A DNA stretch of 52,910 bases from Gammaproteobacteria bacterium (GCA_019911805.1 JAIOJV010000118.1:1-52910), one strand, 5' to 3'. Positions 1-8,254 are shown, counted from the first letter of the stretch. Notes: a model not told the origin generated them from the letters alone. Translations and numbers: made by a program.

Positions 1-270
1 GCCCACCCCGGCCCCGCCGACCTGTTGCTGCTCGTCGAAGTCGCGGCCAGCAGCCTGCGTTTCGACCGCGACGTCAAGCTGCCGCTCTATGCGCGCCATG
101 GCATTCCCGAAGTCTGGCTTGTAGATATCGAAAACAGCCGACTCGAGATCTACAGCCAGCCGCAGATGAATGGCTATGTGGAAACCCGGGCGCCGGTATC
201 GACGCTCACACCGATCGACGTGCCGGGGATGGCCGGCATGGCCGTGGACCTGAGTGGATTGTTCTCGTAA
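1..270 (+). CDS. Uma2-family (DUF820) protein, C-terminal part
   Basis: The reading frame is open from base 1, so the start lies outside the window. About 89 residues are visible. They show the Uma2/DUF820 signature: LLVEVAASSLRFDRDVKLPLYA, then a short spacer, then GIPEVWLVDIE, where the acidic and lysine residues resemble a PD-(D/E)XK nuclease core. The family is common in multicopy in cyanobacteria and some proteobacteria, and its role is unproven. The gene is separated from the next one by a composite inverted-repeat element. The family call is good; nothing can be said about substrate. Confidence 0.8.
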   Translation, partial: AHPGPADLLLLVEVAASSLRFDRDVKLPLYARHGIPEVWLVDIENSRLEIYSQPQMNGYVETRAPVSTLTPIDVPGMAGMAVDLSGLFS

Positions 271-321
271 CCCATGAACCCATGAGGTGGGCCAGGCAGA
301 GCGGCGGTGGCGGTGGCGGTG

Positions 322-507
322 GTGAGGCGTGAGGCGTGAGGCGTGGAAATCTTTATGGCCACGGAACTACACGGAAAAACACGGAAAATTACGAAAATAA
401 AAGCCCACATAGCAACCGCGCGGCTTGATTACTGGGATGTTGCAATTGCCTTTTTCCGTGTTTTTCCGTGTGCTTCCGTGGCCATAAGGGGTTTCACGCC
501 TCACGCC
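322..507. repeat. Nested inverted-repeat element, core 1 (copy 1)
   Basis: The inner arms at 355-389 and 451-485 are inverted copies of a period-10 array (ACGGAANNAC). The core between them contains CCCACATAGCAACCGC and is shared with the elements at 10076, 12241 (inverted) and 13272. The inner element is bracketed by outer heptamer arms: GTGAGGC repeats at 322-345 and the inverse at 493-507. The right outer arm encodes the last residues and the TGA stop of aroQ. Confidence 0.9.
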
Positions 508-940
508 CCGCTCCCCGCTCCACCGCCGCCCGCAGGGCCAGTTCGTAGCCGATCGGGCCGAGGCCGGCGATGGTGCCGATGGCGATGTCCGACAGGTAGG
601 ACCGGTGCCGGAACGGCTCGCGGGCGTGGACGTTGGACAGGTGGACCTCTATAAAAGGTATATGCACCGCCGCCAGGGCGTCGCGCAGGGCGACGCTGGT
701 GTGGGTGAAGGCCGCCGGGTTAATGATGATGAAGCGCACGCCTGCCGCCGGCGCCCCCTGCACCCGCCCGACCAGCTCGTGCTCGGCGTTGGACTGGAAG
801 GTCTCGACCGTCACCCCCAGCTCACCGCCCAGCGCCGCCAGGCGCGCGTCGATGTCGGCCAGGGTGGCGTGGCCGTAATGCTCCGGCTCGCGGGCACCGA
901 GCAGGTTGAGATTGGGGCCGTGCAGGACGAGGACGGTCAT
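494..940 (-). CDS. aroQ: Type II 3-dehydroquinate dehydratase
   Basis: Converts 3-dehydroquinate to 3-dehydroshikimate in the shikimate pathway (cytoplasmic, dodecameric family). The 148 residues match the usual length. Visible motifs are [19 protein letters not shown] with the catalytic Tyr22, [27 protein letters not shown], and [18 protein letters not shown] with the His and Arg of the active site. The ATG at 940 was chosen because [11 protein letters not shown] is the conserved N-terminus; an upstream in-frame ATG would add 28 unrelated residues. No accB/accC follow, unlike in many gammaproteobacteria. The final REA and stop codon lie inside a GTGAGGC repeat array, so the native C-terminus may have been replaced. 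Confidence 0.97.
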   Translation of the reverse strand: MTVLVLHGPNLNLLGAREPEHYGHATLADIDARLAALGGELGVTVETFQSNAEHELVGRVQGAPAAGVRFIIINPAAFTHTSVALRDALAAVHIPFIEVHLSNVHAREPFRHRSYLSDIAIGTIAGLGPIGYELALRAAVERGAGREA

Positions 941-1089
941 GGCGTGCATCCGGTAGTGGTGGAATGCGGGGATTGTAGTGGAAACCGCGCCCGAGAGCCC
1001 CTGCATGGCCACGGCGGCACACACTAAAGAGTCCGTCTAACCGGGAGCGCCTCGCAGGGTGTGGTGCCTGCATCGACTAAAAACCGATC

Positions 1090-1274
1090 TTGGCCACGGA
1101 AGCACACGGAACAACACGGAAAAATTACCTCGTTAAAACCCCTTGGGGATCACGCGACGGAACATCTCTGCGATGAGGTTCGGCTTTGGGATTTTCCCAC
1201 CCGATTTTTCCGTGTTGTTCCGTGTGCCTCCGTGGCTATAAAGGTTTTACTCCTCACTCCTCACTCCTCACTCA
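1090..1274. repeat. Inverted-repeat element, period-10 arms plus heptamer tail
   Basis: The arms TTGGCCACGGAAGCACACGG (from 1090) and their inverse ending at 1239 flank a core of about 75 bp that I do not find elsewhere in the window. A one-sided heptamer array (ACTCCTC, about 3.5 units) follows at 1246-1274, a variant of the GTGAGGC outer arm. Together with the terminator that follows, this fills the 941-1395 gap; I see no gene there. Confidence 0.85.
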
Positions 1275-1305
1275 ATCAAGCCTGACCCCATTGACCGGAG
1301 CTTCA

Positions 1306-1347
1306 GAAAAAACGAAGGCCGGATCCACTTGCGCGGATCCGGCCTTC
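1306..1347 (-). terminator. Rho-independent terminator of the VPxPA protein gene
   Basis: A perfect 13-bp stem (GAAGGCCGGATCC paired with its inverse, 8-nt loop) is followed, on the minus strand, by six T residues. It lies about 50 bp past the stop codon of the gene at 1396-2064. Confidence 0.9.
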
Positions 1348-1395
1348 ATCAGGCCGTGAGACGGGTGATGTATCAAATCACCCAGAGCGTCTCAT

Positions 1396-2064
1396 TCAGA
1401 CAGCGGCCTTCTTGCGGCGGGCTACGCCCACCAGGCCGATCAGACCCGAGCCCAGCAGCCACACGGCAGCCGGGACCGGGATGACAGCGGGGGCGGTAAT
1501 GTCACCACCACTGATAGTACCCACCAGGTTCAACAGGTATCGTGTATTACCGAAGTTGGACGGATCACCGGCGGGCACAGTTGCAGAGTAGGTCAGGGTG
1601 TAAGTGTCCCCGGCGGTACAATCCACACCACAGGTAATATTGGCAACGCCCTCAGCATTACCATTCCACGCACCGCTACCCATCGGGATCACTGCGATAC
1701 CGTTCCAGCTCACGGACCAGCCGCTGAAATCTGCCGTGGCGGTATTGCCGCTGGCGCTGAGTACGTTCGTGTTTGAAGTGCTCAGGTGCAGGCCAGTGTT
1801 GCCAAAGAAGGCCCAGGCGTTGTCGATGCCCTCTACCTCAGAGCCATTCGGCACGCCGCTGTGGCTGCCGCTGGCCGACTGGGTAGTACCCAGAACCAGA
1901 CCATCATTCCCACTGATGAATTGACCGTCGAAGCCTGGGGCGTTGACGGCAGTGCCACCACCCATGGTGAAGAACGAACCAGCATCGACACTCAGTGTGG
2001 CGGCGCCAGCGGTAGAAGCGGCCATAGCAGTCGCGATGGCAGCGGAAAGAGCGATCTTCTTCAT
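1396..2064 (-). CDS. VPxPA/PEP-CTERM-type secreted protein
   Basis: The 222-residue exported protein has a signal peptide (residues 1-21, ending STAGA) and a C-terminal sorting tail from about residue 194: VIPVPAAVWLLG, a hydrophobic stretch, then ARRKK. This is the VPLPA variant of PEP-CTERM, recognised by exosortase. The region between is a domain of about 165 residues with FFGNTG, SGNTAT, WNGIA, IPMGSGAW, CGVDC and DTYTLTYSATVP. The same domain occurs twice in the protein at 4238-6826. An SD (GGAGGAG) precedes the ATG at 2064. A sigma-54 promoter lies about 80 bp upstream and a terminator downstream, so it is probably monocistronic. The domain's function is unknown; a role in the extracellular matrix is inferred. 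Confidence 0.9.
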   Translation of the reverse strand: MKKIALSAAIATAMAASTAGAATLSVDAGSFFTMGGGTAVNAPGFDGQFISGNDGLVLGTTQSASGSHSGVPNGSEVEGIDNAWAFFGNTGLHLSTSNTNVLSASGNTATADFSGWSVSWNGIAVIPMGSGAWNGNAEGVANITCGVDCTAGDTYTLTYSATVPAGDPSNFGNTRYLLNLVGTISGGDITAPAVIPVPAAVWLLGSGLIGLVGVARRKKAAV

Positions 2065-2145
2065 TGAGTAACTCCTCCAGAGTAACCTTCATTATTGAAC
2101 TCTTATACTCAAGCTTAAGAAAAGCTGAGTACGACGGGATTATTG

Positions 2146-2161
2146 AGCAATGCACGTGCCA
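2146..2161 (-). promoter_or_regulatory. Sigma-54 (RpoN) -24/-12 promoter
   Basis: On the minus strand the sequence reads TGGCACG, four bases, TTGCT. This is a full match to the sigma-54 consensus with correct GG-N10-GC spacing. It points at the VPxPA gene and would give a leader of about 70 nt. PEP-CTERM genes in EPS-forming bacteria are known to be controlled by RpoN with the PrsK/PrsR pair; no prsR gene is in this window. Confidence 0.85.
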
Positions 2162-2667
2162 AGCAAACAAAATCATTAATTATCATATAGATATACATAC
2201 GCACCCCGGAAGGACTACAGCCGGACTGTCAAGTCGACCGACAGGGCGCGGCCGGCACGGTGGCCGGGAATGATCGCCACGGCCGAATGTAACCGAGTGA
2301 TACACTTTGGTTATTTCTCGGCAATCGGTCCGAAACACCCAGCGCTCGCCATCTGTAAAGAATCCCGGCAGATAACACGCCTCTTGCCACGTCACCGCTG
2401 CACCCTCCCGGTGGCGCGGGGCACACCCCGTGACGGTCATCACACTTCGGGAAGATCGGCCGATGCGCGCGGCTCAGCGCAGCGCCGGATCGGTCCGCCG
2501 CCACAACCCACGACAGTGTCTGCAGCAACCGCGTGCGTCGGTCGCGCCCGGTGCCACCAGCCAATGCCGACACGACCACAGCCGACACTGTCGTATACAT
2601 TGGCGTGCGACACACCGACGACGCCACGTCCCACAGGTACCTTGACAATTCTTTTTCCCACCGTCAG

Positions 2668-2703
2668 CATGCCGTAACAAATACACATGCCGTAACAAAT
2701 ACA
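2668..2703 (+). repeat. Two perfect tandem copies of an 18-bp sequence upstream of the FadL-like gene
   Basis: CATGCCGTAACAAATACA is repeated head to tail without mismatch, about 120 bp upstream of the next start codon. A TTGACA hexamer lies just before it (2642-2647) without a convincing -10. It may be an operator for a regulator of the porin gene. The rest of 2165-2823 shows no gene or other structure I can support. Confidence 0.6.
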
Positions 2704-2823
2704 GAAGGCCTGCGGCAGCGCGCTCACAGTATTTTCATCGCGCGCGTCCGACAGGAAGCGGCCGTCACGGCACGCCGGCCTCGACAACAACAGAACTAAA
2801 AACACAACATCGGAGGAGTCACT

Positions 2824-4116
2824 ATGCACGCGGCTAGGAACCGAGCCTTGGCGTTGGCCGTCAGCGCTATCTTGTTTTCCCCCCTCTCCCACGCCACCAA
2901 CGGCATGTATATGATCGGCTATGGAATGAGCTCGATCGGCATGGGTGGCACCGCCATCGGTAATCCGCAGGACAGTCTGGCCGGCGCATCGAACCCCGCG
3001 ACCATCACCGCGTTCAACATCCGCGCCGATGCCGAGGCGACCCTGTTCCTGCCGGACGCCTCGGCGACCATCCGTCGCGACGCGCCGGACGAACTCAGCC
3101 AGGACAGCCGCGCCACCACCTTCGTCATCCCCAACATGGGCATGGCGATGAAGTTCAACCGCAAGCTCAGCTTCGGTTTCAGCGCGGTGGGTGCGGGTGG
3201 CGGTGGCAGTCGCTATAACTATAACCTCTACAATGCCACTGCCGGCGCCGGCGGCGATCCGGATCAGACCCTCGGCGTGAACATGATGATCATGCAGATG
3301 AACCCGACCATCGCGTTCCGCCCGGCGAAGAACCATTCCGTGGGCGCATCGCTGGTGCTCAGCGTGCAGACCTTCCGCGCCTTCGGTCTGGATTATTTCA
3401 CCCCGTTCACCCGCGATCAGGACAACCGCTACCTCACCAACCGCGGCAATGACTGGGCCTACGGCGCGGGCGTGCGGCTCGGCTGGATGGGCGAGTTCAT
3501 GAAGGAACGCCTGATCCTGGGCGTCACCGGCACCTCGAAGATCTATATGTCGAAGTTCGACAAGTACACGAGCCTGTTCGCCGAACAGGGCGACTTCGAC
3601 ACCCCCGCAAACTTCGGGGTCGGCATGTCCTACAAGGTGACGCCGAAGCTGCTGGTGGCGCTGGATGTCACCCGCACGCTGTACTCCGATGTCCGCTCCA
3701 TCGGCAACCTGCCGCCCGCCACCGGCCCCGGCTCGGTGTTCCCTGATGCCGATGAGATTCATCGCATGGGTAACGATGCCGGCCTGGGCTTCGGCTGGGA
3801 AGACCAGACCGTCTACAAGCTCGGCGTCGCCTATAAATATGACAACAAGTGGACGATGCGAGCCGGTTGGAACTACGGCAAGAGCCCCATCCCGGAGGAC
3901 AACGGCGCCATCCTGGTGAACTTCCTCGCACCCGCGACCACCGAGCACCACCTGACGCTGGGCGCGACCTATGCGGCCTCCGACATGATCGAGTACAGCT
4001 TCATGTACATGCGTGCCTTCAAGAACCGTCAGTGGGGCCCGACCTACATCGGCAACATGGGCGAGATCGAGATGAGCCAGAACGCCTTCGGTGCCGGCAT
4101 CGGTGTCAGTTTCTAA
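2824..4116 (+). CDS. FadL/TodX-family outer membrane transport protein (OMPP1)
   Basis: The 430-residue outer membrane beta-barrel belongs to the family that moves long-chain fatty acids or other hydrophobic compounds across the outer membrane. It has a signal peptide (residues 1-24, ending LSHA). The mature N-terminus TNGMYMIGYGMSSIGMGGTA, followed by DSLAGASNPA, is typical of the FadL hatch region. The C-terminus GAGIGVSF ends in the terminal Phe expected of a BAM-recognised barrel. GGAGGAG lies just upstream of the ATG. The substrate cannot be told from sequence. Confidence 0.92.
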   Translation: MHAARNRALALAVSAILFSPLSHATNGMYMIGYGMSSIGMGGTAIGNPQDSLAGASNPATITAFNIRADAEATLFLPDASATIRRDAPDELSQDSRATTFVIPNMGMAMKFNRKLSFGFSAVGAGGGGSRYNYNLYNATAGAGGDPDQTLGVNMMIMQMNPTIAFRPAKNHSVGASLVLSVQTFRAFGLDYFTPFTRDQDNRYLTNRGNDWAYGAGVRLGWMGEFMKERLILGVTGTSKIYMSKFDKYTSLFAEQGDFDTPANFGVGMSYKVTPKLLVALDVTRTLYSDVRSIGNLPPATGPGSVFPDADEIHRMGNDAGLGFGWEDQTVYKLGVAYKYDNKWTMRAGWNYGKSPIPEDNGAILVNFLAPATTEHHLTLGATYAASDMIEYSFMYMRAFKNRQWGPTYIGNMGEIEMSQNAFGAGIGVSF

Positions 4117-4237
4117 CCCAGACCATCACACAACTGTAACGGGATGCATACCCCGGGCGCTGGACACGACAACACCCTACCCGCGTGACACCGGCGAAAC
4201 CCGTAATTAGAACAACATAAGATTTGGAGGAGCGGCG

Positions 4238-6826
4238 ATGAACGCCTCACATTATAAGACCCGACGACTGACGGCTGTTGCAGTATTGATGACCGGCCTG
4301 CTCGGCTCCAGCGCAAGCTGGGCCGTGCTGCAGGACGGTTCCACCCTGAACATCGGTGCCGGCTCCAATTTCACCATGTCGGGGCAGCCGACCGCCATCA
4401 CCGGCCTCAATGGTATCGTGCTCGGCACGACTCAGCTGGCCAGCGGTTCCCATTCCGGCGCCCCCGGCTGCGTCAATGGTGTCGGCACCTGCAACAATAC
4501 CGGCGAATCCCCCAACATCGACAACCCCTGGGGTTTCTTCGGCAATACCGGCATGCATCAGACCACGTCCCCGAGCAACGTGTCGACCGCAAGCGGCAAC
4601 ACCGCCACCGTCGATCTCAGCGGCTGGAACGTGACCTGGAACGGCCTTGCCTCCATCCCAATGGGCTCCGGAGCCTGGGGTGCCAACGCCAGCGGTGTGG
4701 CCAACATCGTCTGTGGCGTCGACTGTGGCAACGGTGATACCTACACCCTGACCTATACCGCAACGGTCCCAGAGGGCGATCCGTCCAATTTCGGCGGCGT
4801 GCAATATGGGCTGAACCTGGCCGGTACGATCAGTGCCCCCGTAGCCCCGGTGGCCGGCGACCTTTCGCTTTCGGTCGCCCAAAACACCGCCGCGTCCTGG
4901 ACCCCCGACGTTACCGACGACAATGGGGATGCTCTGACATGCAGCATTGTGGCGCAGCCCGCGGCGGGCCAGGGCACGGCCACGGTTGCGGCCGACTGTA
5001 GCACCGGCAGCTATGATCCGGGCGCATTTTTCGGTTCGACATCCTTCACCTATCTGGCCAATGACGGCACAGCAGACAGCGACGTCGCCACCGTAACCGT
5101 CACGGTCGCGGCAACACCACCACCGGTCGCCGTCGACGACACCGCCACCACACGCGTCAACACACCCGTAGATATTGATGTGACTGCCAACGATACGGAT
5201 GCCGATGGGACGGTCGACGTGACCACGGTTGCGATCGTACTCGATGTCACCAACGGCACCACCAGCGTCGATGCCGTAACCGGTGTCGTGACCTACACGC
5301 CAAACGCCTCCTTTACCGGTGACGACAGCTTCACTTATACGGTTGATGACGACGATGGCCAGACATCGGATCCGGCAAGCGTGACCATCACCGTCACGCC
5401 CAACAGCGTACCGACCGCCAGCAACGACAGTGCCACCACCGATGCCGACACCGCCGTCGTGATCAACGTGCTGGCCAATGACAGTGATTCCGATGGCACG
5501 CTCGATCCAGCAACCCTCACCGCATCCAACGGCACCCACGGCACCACCAGCGTGAATACGACGACGGGCGAGGTTACCTACACCCCGAACCCCGGCTTCG
5601 TGGGTCTCGATACCTTTACCTATACCGTCGATGACAACGACGGCGACACCTCCAACAGCGCGACCGTGACGGTCACCGTCCGTTCGACAGGCGCCGGTGC
5701 CATGCCGGCCAACGCCACGCTGAGCATCGATACCGGCTCCAACTTCACGATGGAGGTCTCGCCCGGGTTCCACCTTCCCACGGCCATCACCGGCTTCCAG
5801 GGACTCAAGACCTTCGTCGCCCAGGCCGCATCCGGCTCACATACCGGCGCCCCGGGCACCATAGCGGGCGAGAACCCCAGCATCGACAATGTTTGGAACT
5901 TCTTCGGCAACACCGGCATGCACGGCACCACCACCCCCGCACGGGTACTGAGTGCCACCGGCAATACCGCCACCCTCGATATGAGTGGCTGGTTCGTCAC
6001 CTGGAACGGCATTGCACTCATTCCGATGAGCAACAACCCCTGGGGTTCCAACGCCGAGGGTGTTGCCGACATCGTCTGCGGTGTGGACTGTGGCGACGGT
6101 GACACCTACACCCTGACCTATACCGCGACCGTGCCCGTGGGTGATCCGTCCGGCTTCGGCGGCGTGGCCTATGGGCTGAACCTGGTCGGCACCATCAATG
6201 TCATCCCGGTGGTGGACGCCAGCGGCAGTACCGGCACACCGGTCGTGGGCGACGGCGGTGAAGGTGGCACCGAGGCCAGTGGCTATCAGATCGCCGTGAC
6301 CGGCCTGTTCGACGATCCCGACTACGACGCCGTCAGTTCGGTGTTCGACTTCTCGGTTAGCGGCCTGGGCGTCGGCGGCACGGCCGTGGTGACCCTCAAC
6401 CTGGGTCAGGCCATGCCAGCCGAGGCGGTCTACCGCAAGTTCACGCATACATCAGGGTGGTTGACCTTCGACACCAGCGCGGGTGACACCATCGAGTCCG
6501 GTGCCTCCGTCAGCGGTGACTGTGCAACGGCGGCGGGTGTCACCTATGCGGCCGGACTCGCGGCCGGCAATGACTGCATACGGCTGACCATCACCGATGG
6601 CGGCAGCAACGACGGTGACCGCTCCCTGAATGGGACGGTCTTCGATCCAGGTGTGGTTGCAGTGCCTGCCGCCGCGCCCTTCGTCGACACCCGCACCAGC
6701 GGCTCCAGCAACAGCGGTGGCTGCACCCTCGGCACCCGCCCGGTCTCGCTAAACAAGGCCGGTGACTGGTTGCTGGTCGGGCTGGCGCTCGTCGGTCTGG
6801 CGCTGTTCCGCCGCCGCGCGGCCTGA
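4238..6826 (+). CDS. Multidomain surface protein with duplicated choice-of-anchor-like domain and Cys-type C-terminal anchor
   Basis: 862 residues, secreted (signal peptide 1-30, ending SASWA). Order of domains: copy 1 of the domain seen at 1396-2064 (about 31-205); three cadherin/Ig-like modules (about 206-300, 300-395, 395-485) with DDTATT, NDTDADGT and FTYTVDD motifs typical of VCBS/Big-type repeats; copy 2 of the domain (about 492-654); a segment like choice-of-anchor U (about 670-810, FDFSVSGLG and a WLTF core); then a tail with SGGC (Cys829), a hydrophobic stretch (DWLLVGLALVGLALF) and RRR. The tail differs from VPxPA; it resembles Cys-containing tripartite sorting signals such as JDVT-CTERM, but the subtype is uncertain. 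TTTGGAGGAG precedes the ATG and a strong terminator follows. Cell-surface or matrix adhesion is inferred. Confidence 0.85.
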   Translation: MNASHYKTRRLTAVAVLMTGLLGSSASWAVLQDGSTLNIGAGSNFTMSGQPTAITGLNGIVLGTTQLASGSHSGAPGCVNGVGTCNNTGESPNIDNPWGFFGNTGMHQTTSPSNVSTASGNTATVDLSGWNVTWNGLASIPMGSGAWGANASGVANIVCGVDCGNGDTYTLTYTATVPEGDPSNFGGVQYGLNLAGTISAPVAPVAGDLSLSVAQNTAASWTPDVTDDNGDALTCSIVAQPAAGQGTATVAADCSTGSYDPGAFFGSTSFTYLANDGTADSDVATVTVTVAATPPPVAVDDTATTRVNTPVDIDVTANDTDADGTVDVTTVAIVLDVTNGTTSVDAVTGVVTYTPNASFTGDDSFTYTVDDDDGQTSDPASVTITVTPNSVPTASNDSATTDADTAVVINVLANDSDSDGTLDPATLTASNGTHGTTSVNTTTGEVTYTPNPGFVGLDTFTYTVDDNDGDTSNSATVTVTVRSTGAGAMPANATLSIDTGSNFTMEVSPGFHLPTAITGFQGLKTFVAQAASGSHTGAPGTIAGENPSIDNVWNFFGNTGMHGTTTPARVLSATGNTATLDMSGWFVTWNGIALIPMSNNPWGSNAEGVADIVCGVDCGDGDTYTLTYTATVPVGDPSGFGGVAYGLNLVGTINVIPVVDASGSTGTPVVGDGGEGGTEASGYQIAVTGLFDDPDYDAVSSVFDFSVSGLGVGGTAVVTLNLGQAMPAEAVYRKFTHTSGWLTFDTSAGDTIESGASVSGDCATAAGVTYAAGLAAGNDCIRLTITDGGSNDGDRSLNGTVFDPGVVAVPAAAPFVDTRTSGSSNSGGCTLGTRPVSLNKAGDWLLVGLALVGLALFRRRAA

Positions 6827-6859
6827 GACGGGCCGGCAGGATGCCGGTGGCAGTACCCC

Positions 6860-6887
6860 AAGCGCGGCCTTCGGGCCGCGCTTTTTT
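6860..6887 (+). terminator. Rho-independent terminator
   Basis: AAGCGCGGCC, a TTCG tetraloop and GGCCGCGCTT form a 10-bp stem followed by T residues, 33 bp after the stop of the large surface protein. It separates that gene from the EPS locus. Confidence 0.95.
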
Positions 6888-6992
6888 GTGGTGCGTGTAT
6901 CCCGTGGTGGGAAAACCGTGACCCCGCGCTTGACGCACCTGCCGGATTTCTGTTGAATCGGCCGCACCCGGTGCGGCGGACGGCGAACGCAC

Positions 6993-7007
6993 TGGCACGG
7001 ACGACGC
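6993..7007 (+). promoter_or_regulatory. Possible sigma-54 promoter of the EPS locus
   Basis: TGGCACG is followed at correct GG-N10-GC spacing by ACGC instead of TTGC, about 90 bp before the export gene. The -24 half is perfect and the -12 half is weak. A short hairpin (GCGGCA-GGAA-TGCCGC, 7018-7033) follows in the presumed leader. Offered as a candidate because the VPxPA gene nearby has a clear sigma-54 promoter. Confidence 0.35.
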
Positions 7008-7096
7008 CGGCCGTACCGCGGCAGGAATGCCGCTCCTGCAAAGGCGGCGGCCGACAATCACAAGCCCACACGGGCACTCTGGAGGAGCTACGTATA

Positions 7097-7672
7097 ATGG
7101 TATTGAACCGCACCCTGCCGGCCCTGGCCGGCCTCGTCCTGATGGCCCTGTCGATGGGACCCGCCCTGGCCGCCGAGGCCGGACCCGACGACGCCTATCT
7201 CGTCCAGCCCGGCGACGTGCTGAGCATTTCGGTGTGGCGCGAAGAGGGCCTCGAGAAAGAGGTGCTGGTGCGCCCCGATGGCGGGCTGTCGTTCCCGCTG
7301 GTCGGCAACGTCCAGGCCAGCGGCAAGTCCATCCCGCAGCTGCAGACCGAGGTCGCCGACAAGCTCAAGCGCTTCATCCCCGACCCGTCGGTGACCGTCG
7401 CCGTGCTCAAACTCGACGGCAACAAGGTCTATGTGATCGGCAAGGTCAACCGCCCCGGTGAGTTTCCGGTGACGCGCAATGTCGACGTGGTGCAGGCCCT
7501 GGCCATGGCCGGCGGCATGACGCCGTATGCCGCCGTCAACAAGATCCACATCCTGCGCCGCAGCGGCGGCAAACAATCGGCCATCCCCTTCGCCTATGGC
7601 GATGTCGAGAAGGGCCAGGATCTGGAACAGAACATCGTCCTGCAGGCCGGCGACGTGGTGGTGGTGCCGTGA
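7097..7672 (+). CDS. Polysaccharide export protein (Wza-like, XrtA/PEP-CTERM type)
   Basis: The 191-residue periplasmic/outer-membrane protein acts in exopolysaccharide export. The signal peptide spans residues 1-25. A poly-export domain (YLVQPGDVLSISVWREEGL, then VRPDGGLSFPLVG) covers about residues 33-95, and an SLBB-type domain (VYVIGKVNRPGEFPV) fills the rest. No lipobox cysteine is visible, unlike E. coli Wza; the short length fits the PEP-CTERM-locus subfamily. The ATG at 7097 was chosen because GGAGGAG stands ten bases before it; the frame remains open upstream but there it encodes unrelated sequence. It is followed by the brnTA insertion and then the other EPS genes. Confidence 0.93.
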   Translation: MVLNRTLPALAGLVLMALSMGPALAAEAGPDDAYLVQPGDVLSISVWREEGLEKEVLVRPDGGLSFPLVGNVQASGKSIPQLQTEVADKLKRFIPDPSVTVAVLKLDGNKVYVIGKVNRPGEFPVTRNVDVVQALAMAGGMTPYAAVNKIHILRRSGGKQSAIPFAYGDVEKGQDLEQNIVLQAGDVVVVP

Positions 7673-7676
7673 TGGC

Positions 7677-7705
7677 TTGACGAATACATATGTTATGCAT
7701 ATATT
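7677..7705 (+). promoter_or_regulatory. brnTA promoter with overlapping palindromic operator
   Basis: TTGACG, a 17-bp spacer and TATATT form a near-consensus sigma-70 promoter. The spacer and -10 are covered by an imperfect palindrome (ATACATATG and TGCATATAT halves), a likely site for autorepression by BrnA. Transcription would start within a base or two of the ATG at 7712, so the message may be leaderless. Confidence 0.75.
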
Positions 7706-7711
7706 CACGTC

Positions 7712-7984
7712 ATGGAGCTGACCTGGGATCCGGCCAAGGCGGCCGCGAACCTCGCCAAGCACGGGGTGCGTTTTGCCGATGCCGAAACGGTCCTCTATGA
7801 CCCGGATGCGCTTACCGTCGAGGATACCGACGCGGAAGGTGAGCACCGCTACGCTTCCATCGGGACGGATGCAATGGGTCGCATCCTGGTCGTCGTATAC
7901 AGCTACCGTGGCAACCGGATTCGCTTGATTTCCGCACGCCGCGCCAGCAAGAAGGAGAGGCGGGCCTATGAAGAAGGAATATGA
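7712..7984 (+). CDS. brnT: BrnT-family toxin
   Basis: Ribonuclease-type toxin (RelE fold family) of a type II toxin-antitoxin pair. The 90-residue protein has the family signature WDPAKAAANLAKHGVRFADA, then VVYSYRGNRIRLISARRASKKERRAY, with the conserved Arg and the SAR motif near the end. No SD lies before the ATG and the promoter -10 ends seven bases upstream, suggesting leaderless translation. It overlaps brnA by 17 bp. The pair sits between the export gene and the beta-barrel gene of the EPS locus and is probably a later insertion. Confidence 0.95.
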   Translation: MELTWDPAKAAANLAKHGVRFADAETVLYDPDALTVEDTDAEGEHRYASIGTDAMGRILVVVYSYRGNRIRLISARRASKKERRAYEEGI

Positions 7985-8219
7985 TTTCAGCACGGGGACC
8001 CGCGGCGCCGTGATCGCCCAGAAGGGTAAGACCCGTATCACCATCTACCTGGACGATGCGGTGCTGGGTGCTTTCCGGGAGCGCGCGGACGCCTCGGGCC
8101 AGGGATATCAAACCCTGATCAATGAAGCGTTGCGGGAGTACCTGGGCAGATCCCAGGTGCCCGTCGACGAGGAAACGCTGCGGCGCGTGATCCGCGAGGA
8201 GCTGAAGCAGGTGGGTTGA
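7968..8219 (+). CDS. brnA: BrnA-family antitoxin
   Basis: The 83-residue antitoxin and repressor neutralises BrnT and probably binds the palindrome upstream of brnT. A ribbon-helix-helix-like C-terminal half is visible: TRITIYLDDAVLGAFRERAD, then YQTLINEALREYL. Its start lies inside the end of brnT and is preceded by AGGCGGG. A hairpin follows the stop. Confidence 0.93.
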   Translation: MKKEYDFSTGTRGAVIAQKGKTRITIYLDDAVLGAFRERADASGQGYQTLINEALREYLGRSQVPVDEETLRRVIREELKQVG

Positions 8220-8222
8220 AGG

Positions 8223-8248
8223 TGCAGGGTGCCCCGGCACACCCTGCA
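8223..8248. terminator. Hairpin after brnA, possible terminator
   Basis: TGCAGGGTG and its inverse CACCCTGCA form a 9-bp stem with an 8-nt loop, four bases after the brnA stop. There is no T tract, so intrinsic termination is uncertain; it may instead protect the 3' end. Confidence 0.5.
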
Positions 8249-8254
8249 AGATGG

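Noticed and set aside
2440-3951. Long minus-strand open frame opposite the FadL-like gene
   Set aside because: It has no recognisable domain, is rich in Gly/His/Arg as expected from GC-rich antisense codons, and lies over a gene with signal peptide and family motifs.
4247-5773. Long minus-strand open frame opposite the surface protein
   Set aside because: Low-complexity composition and no start signal; it is the mirror of a repetitive coding sequence.
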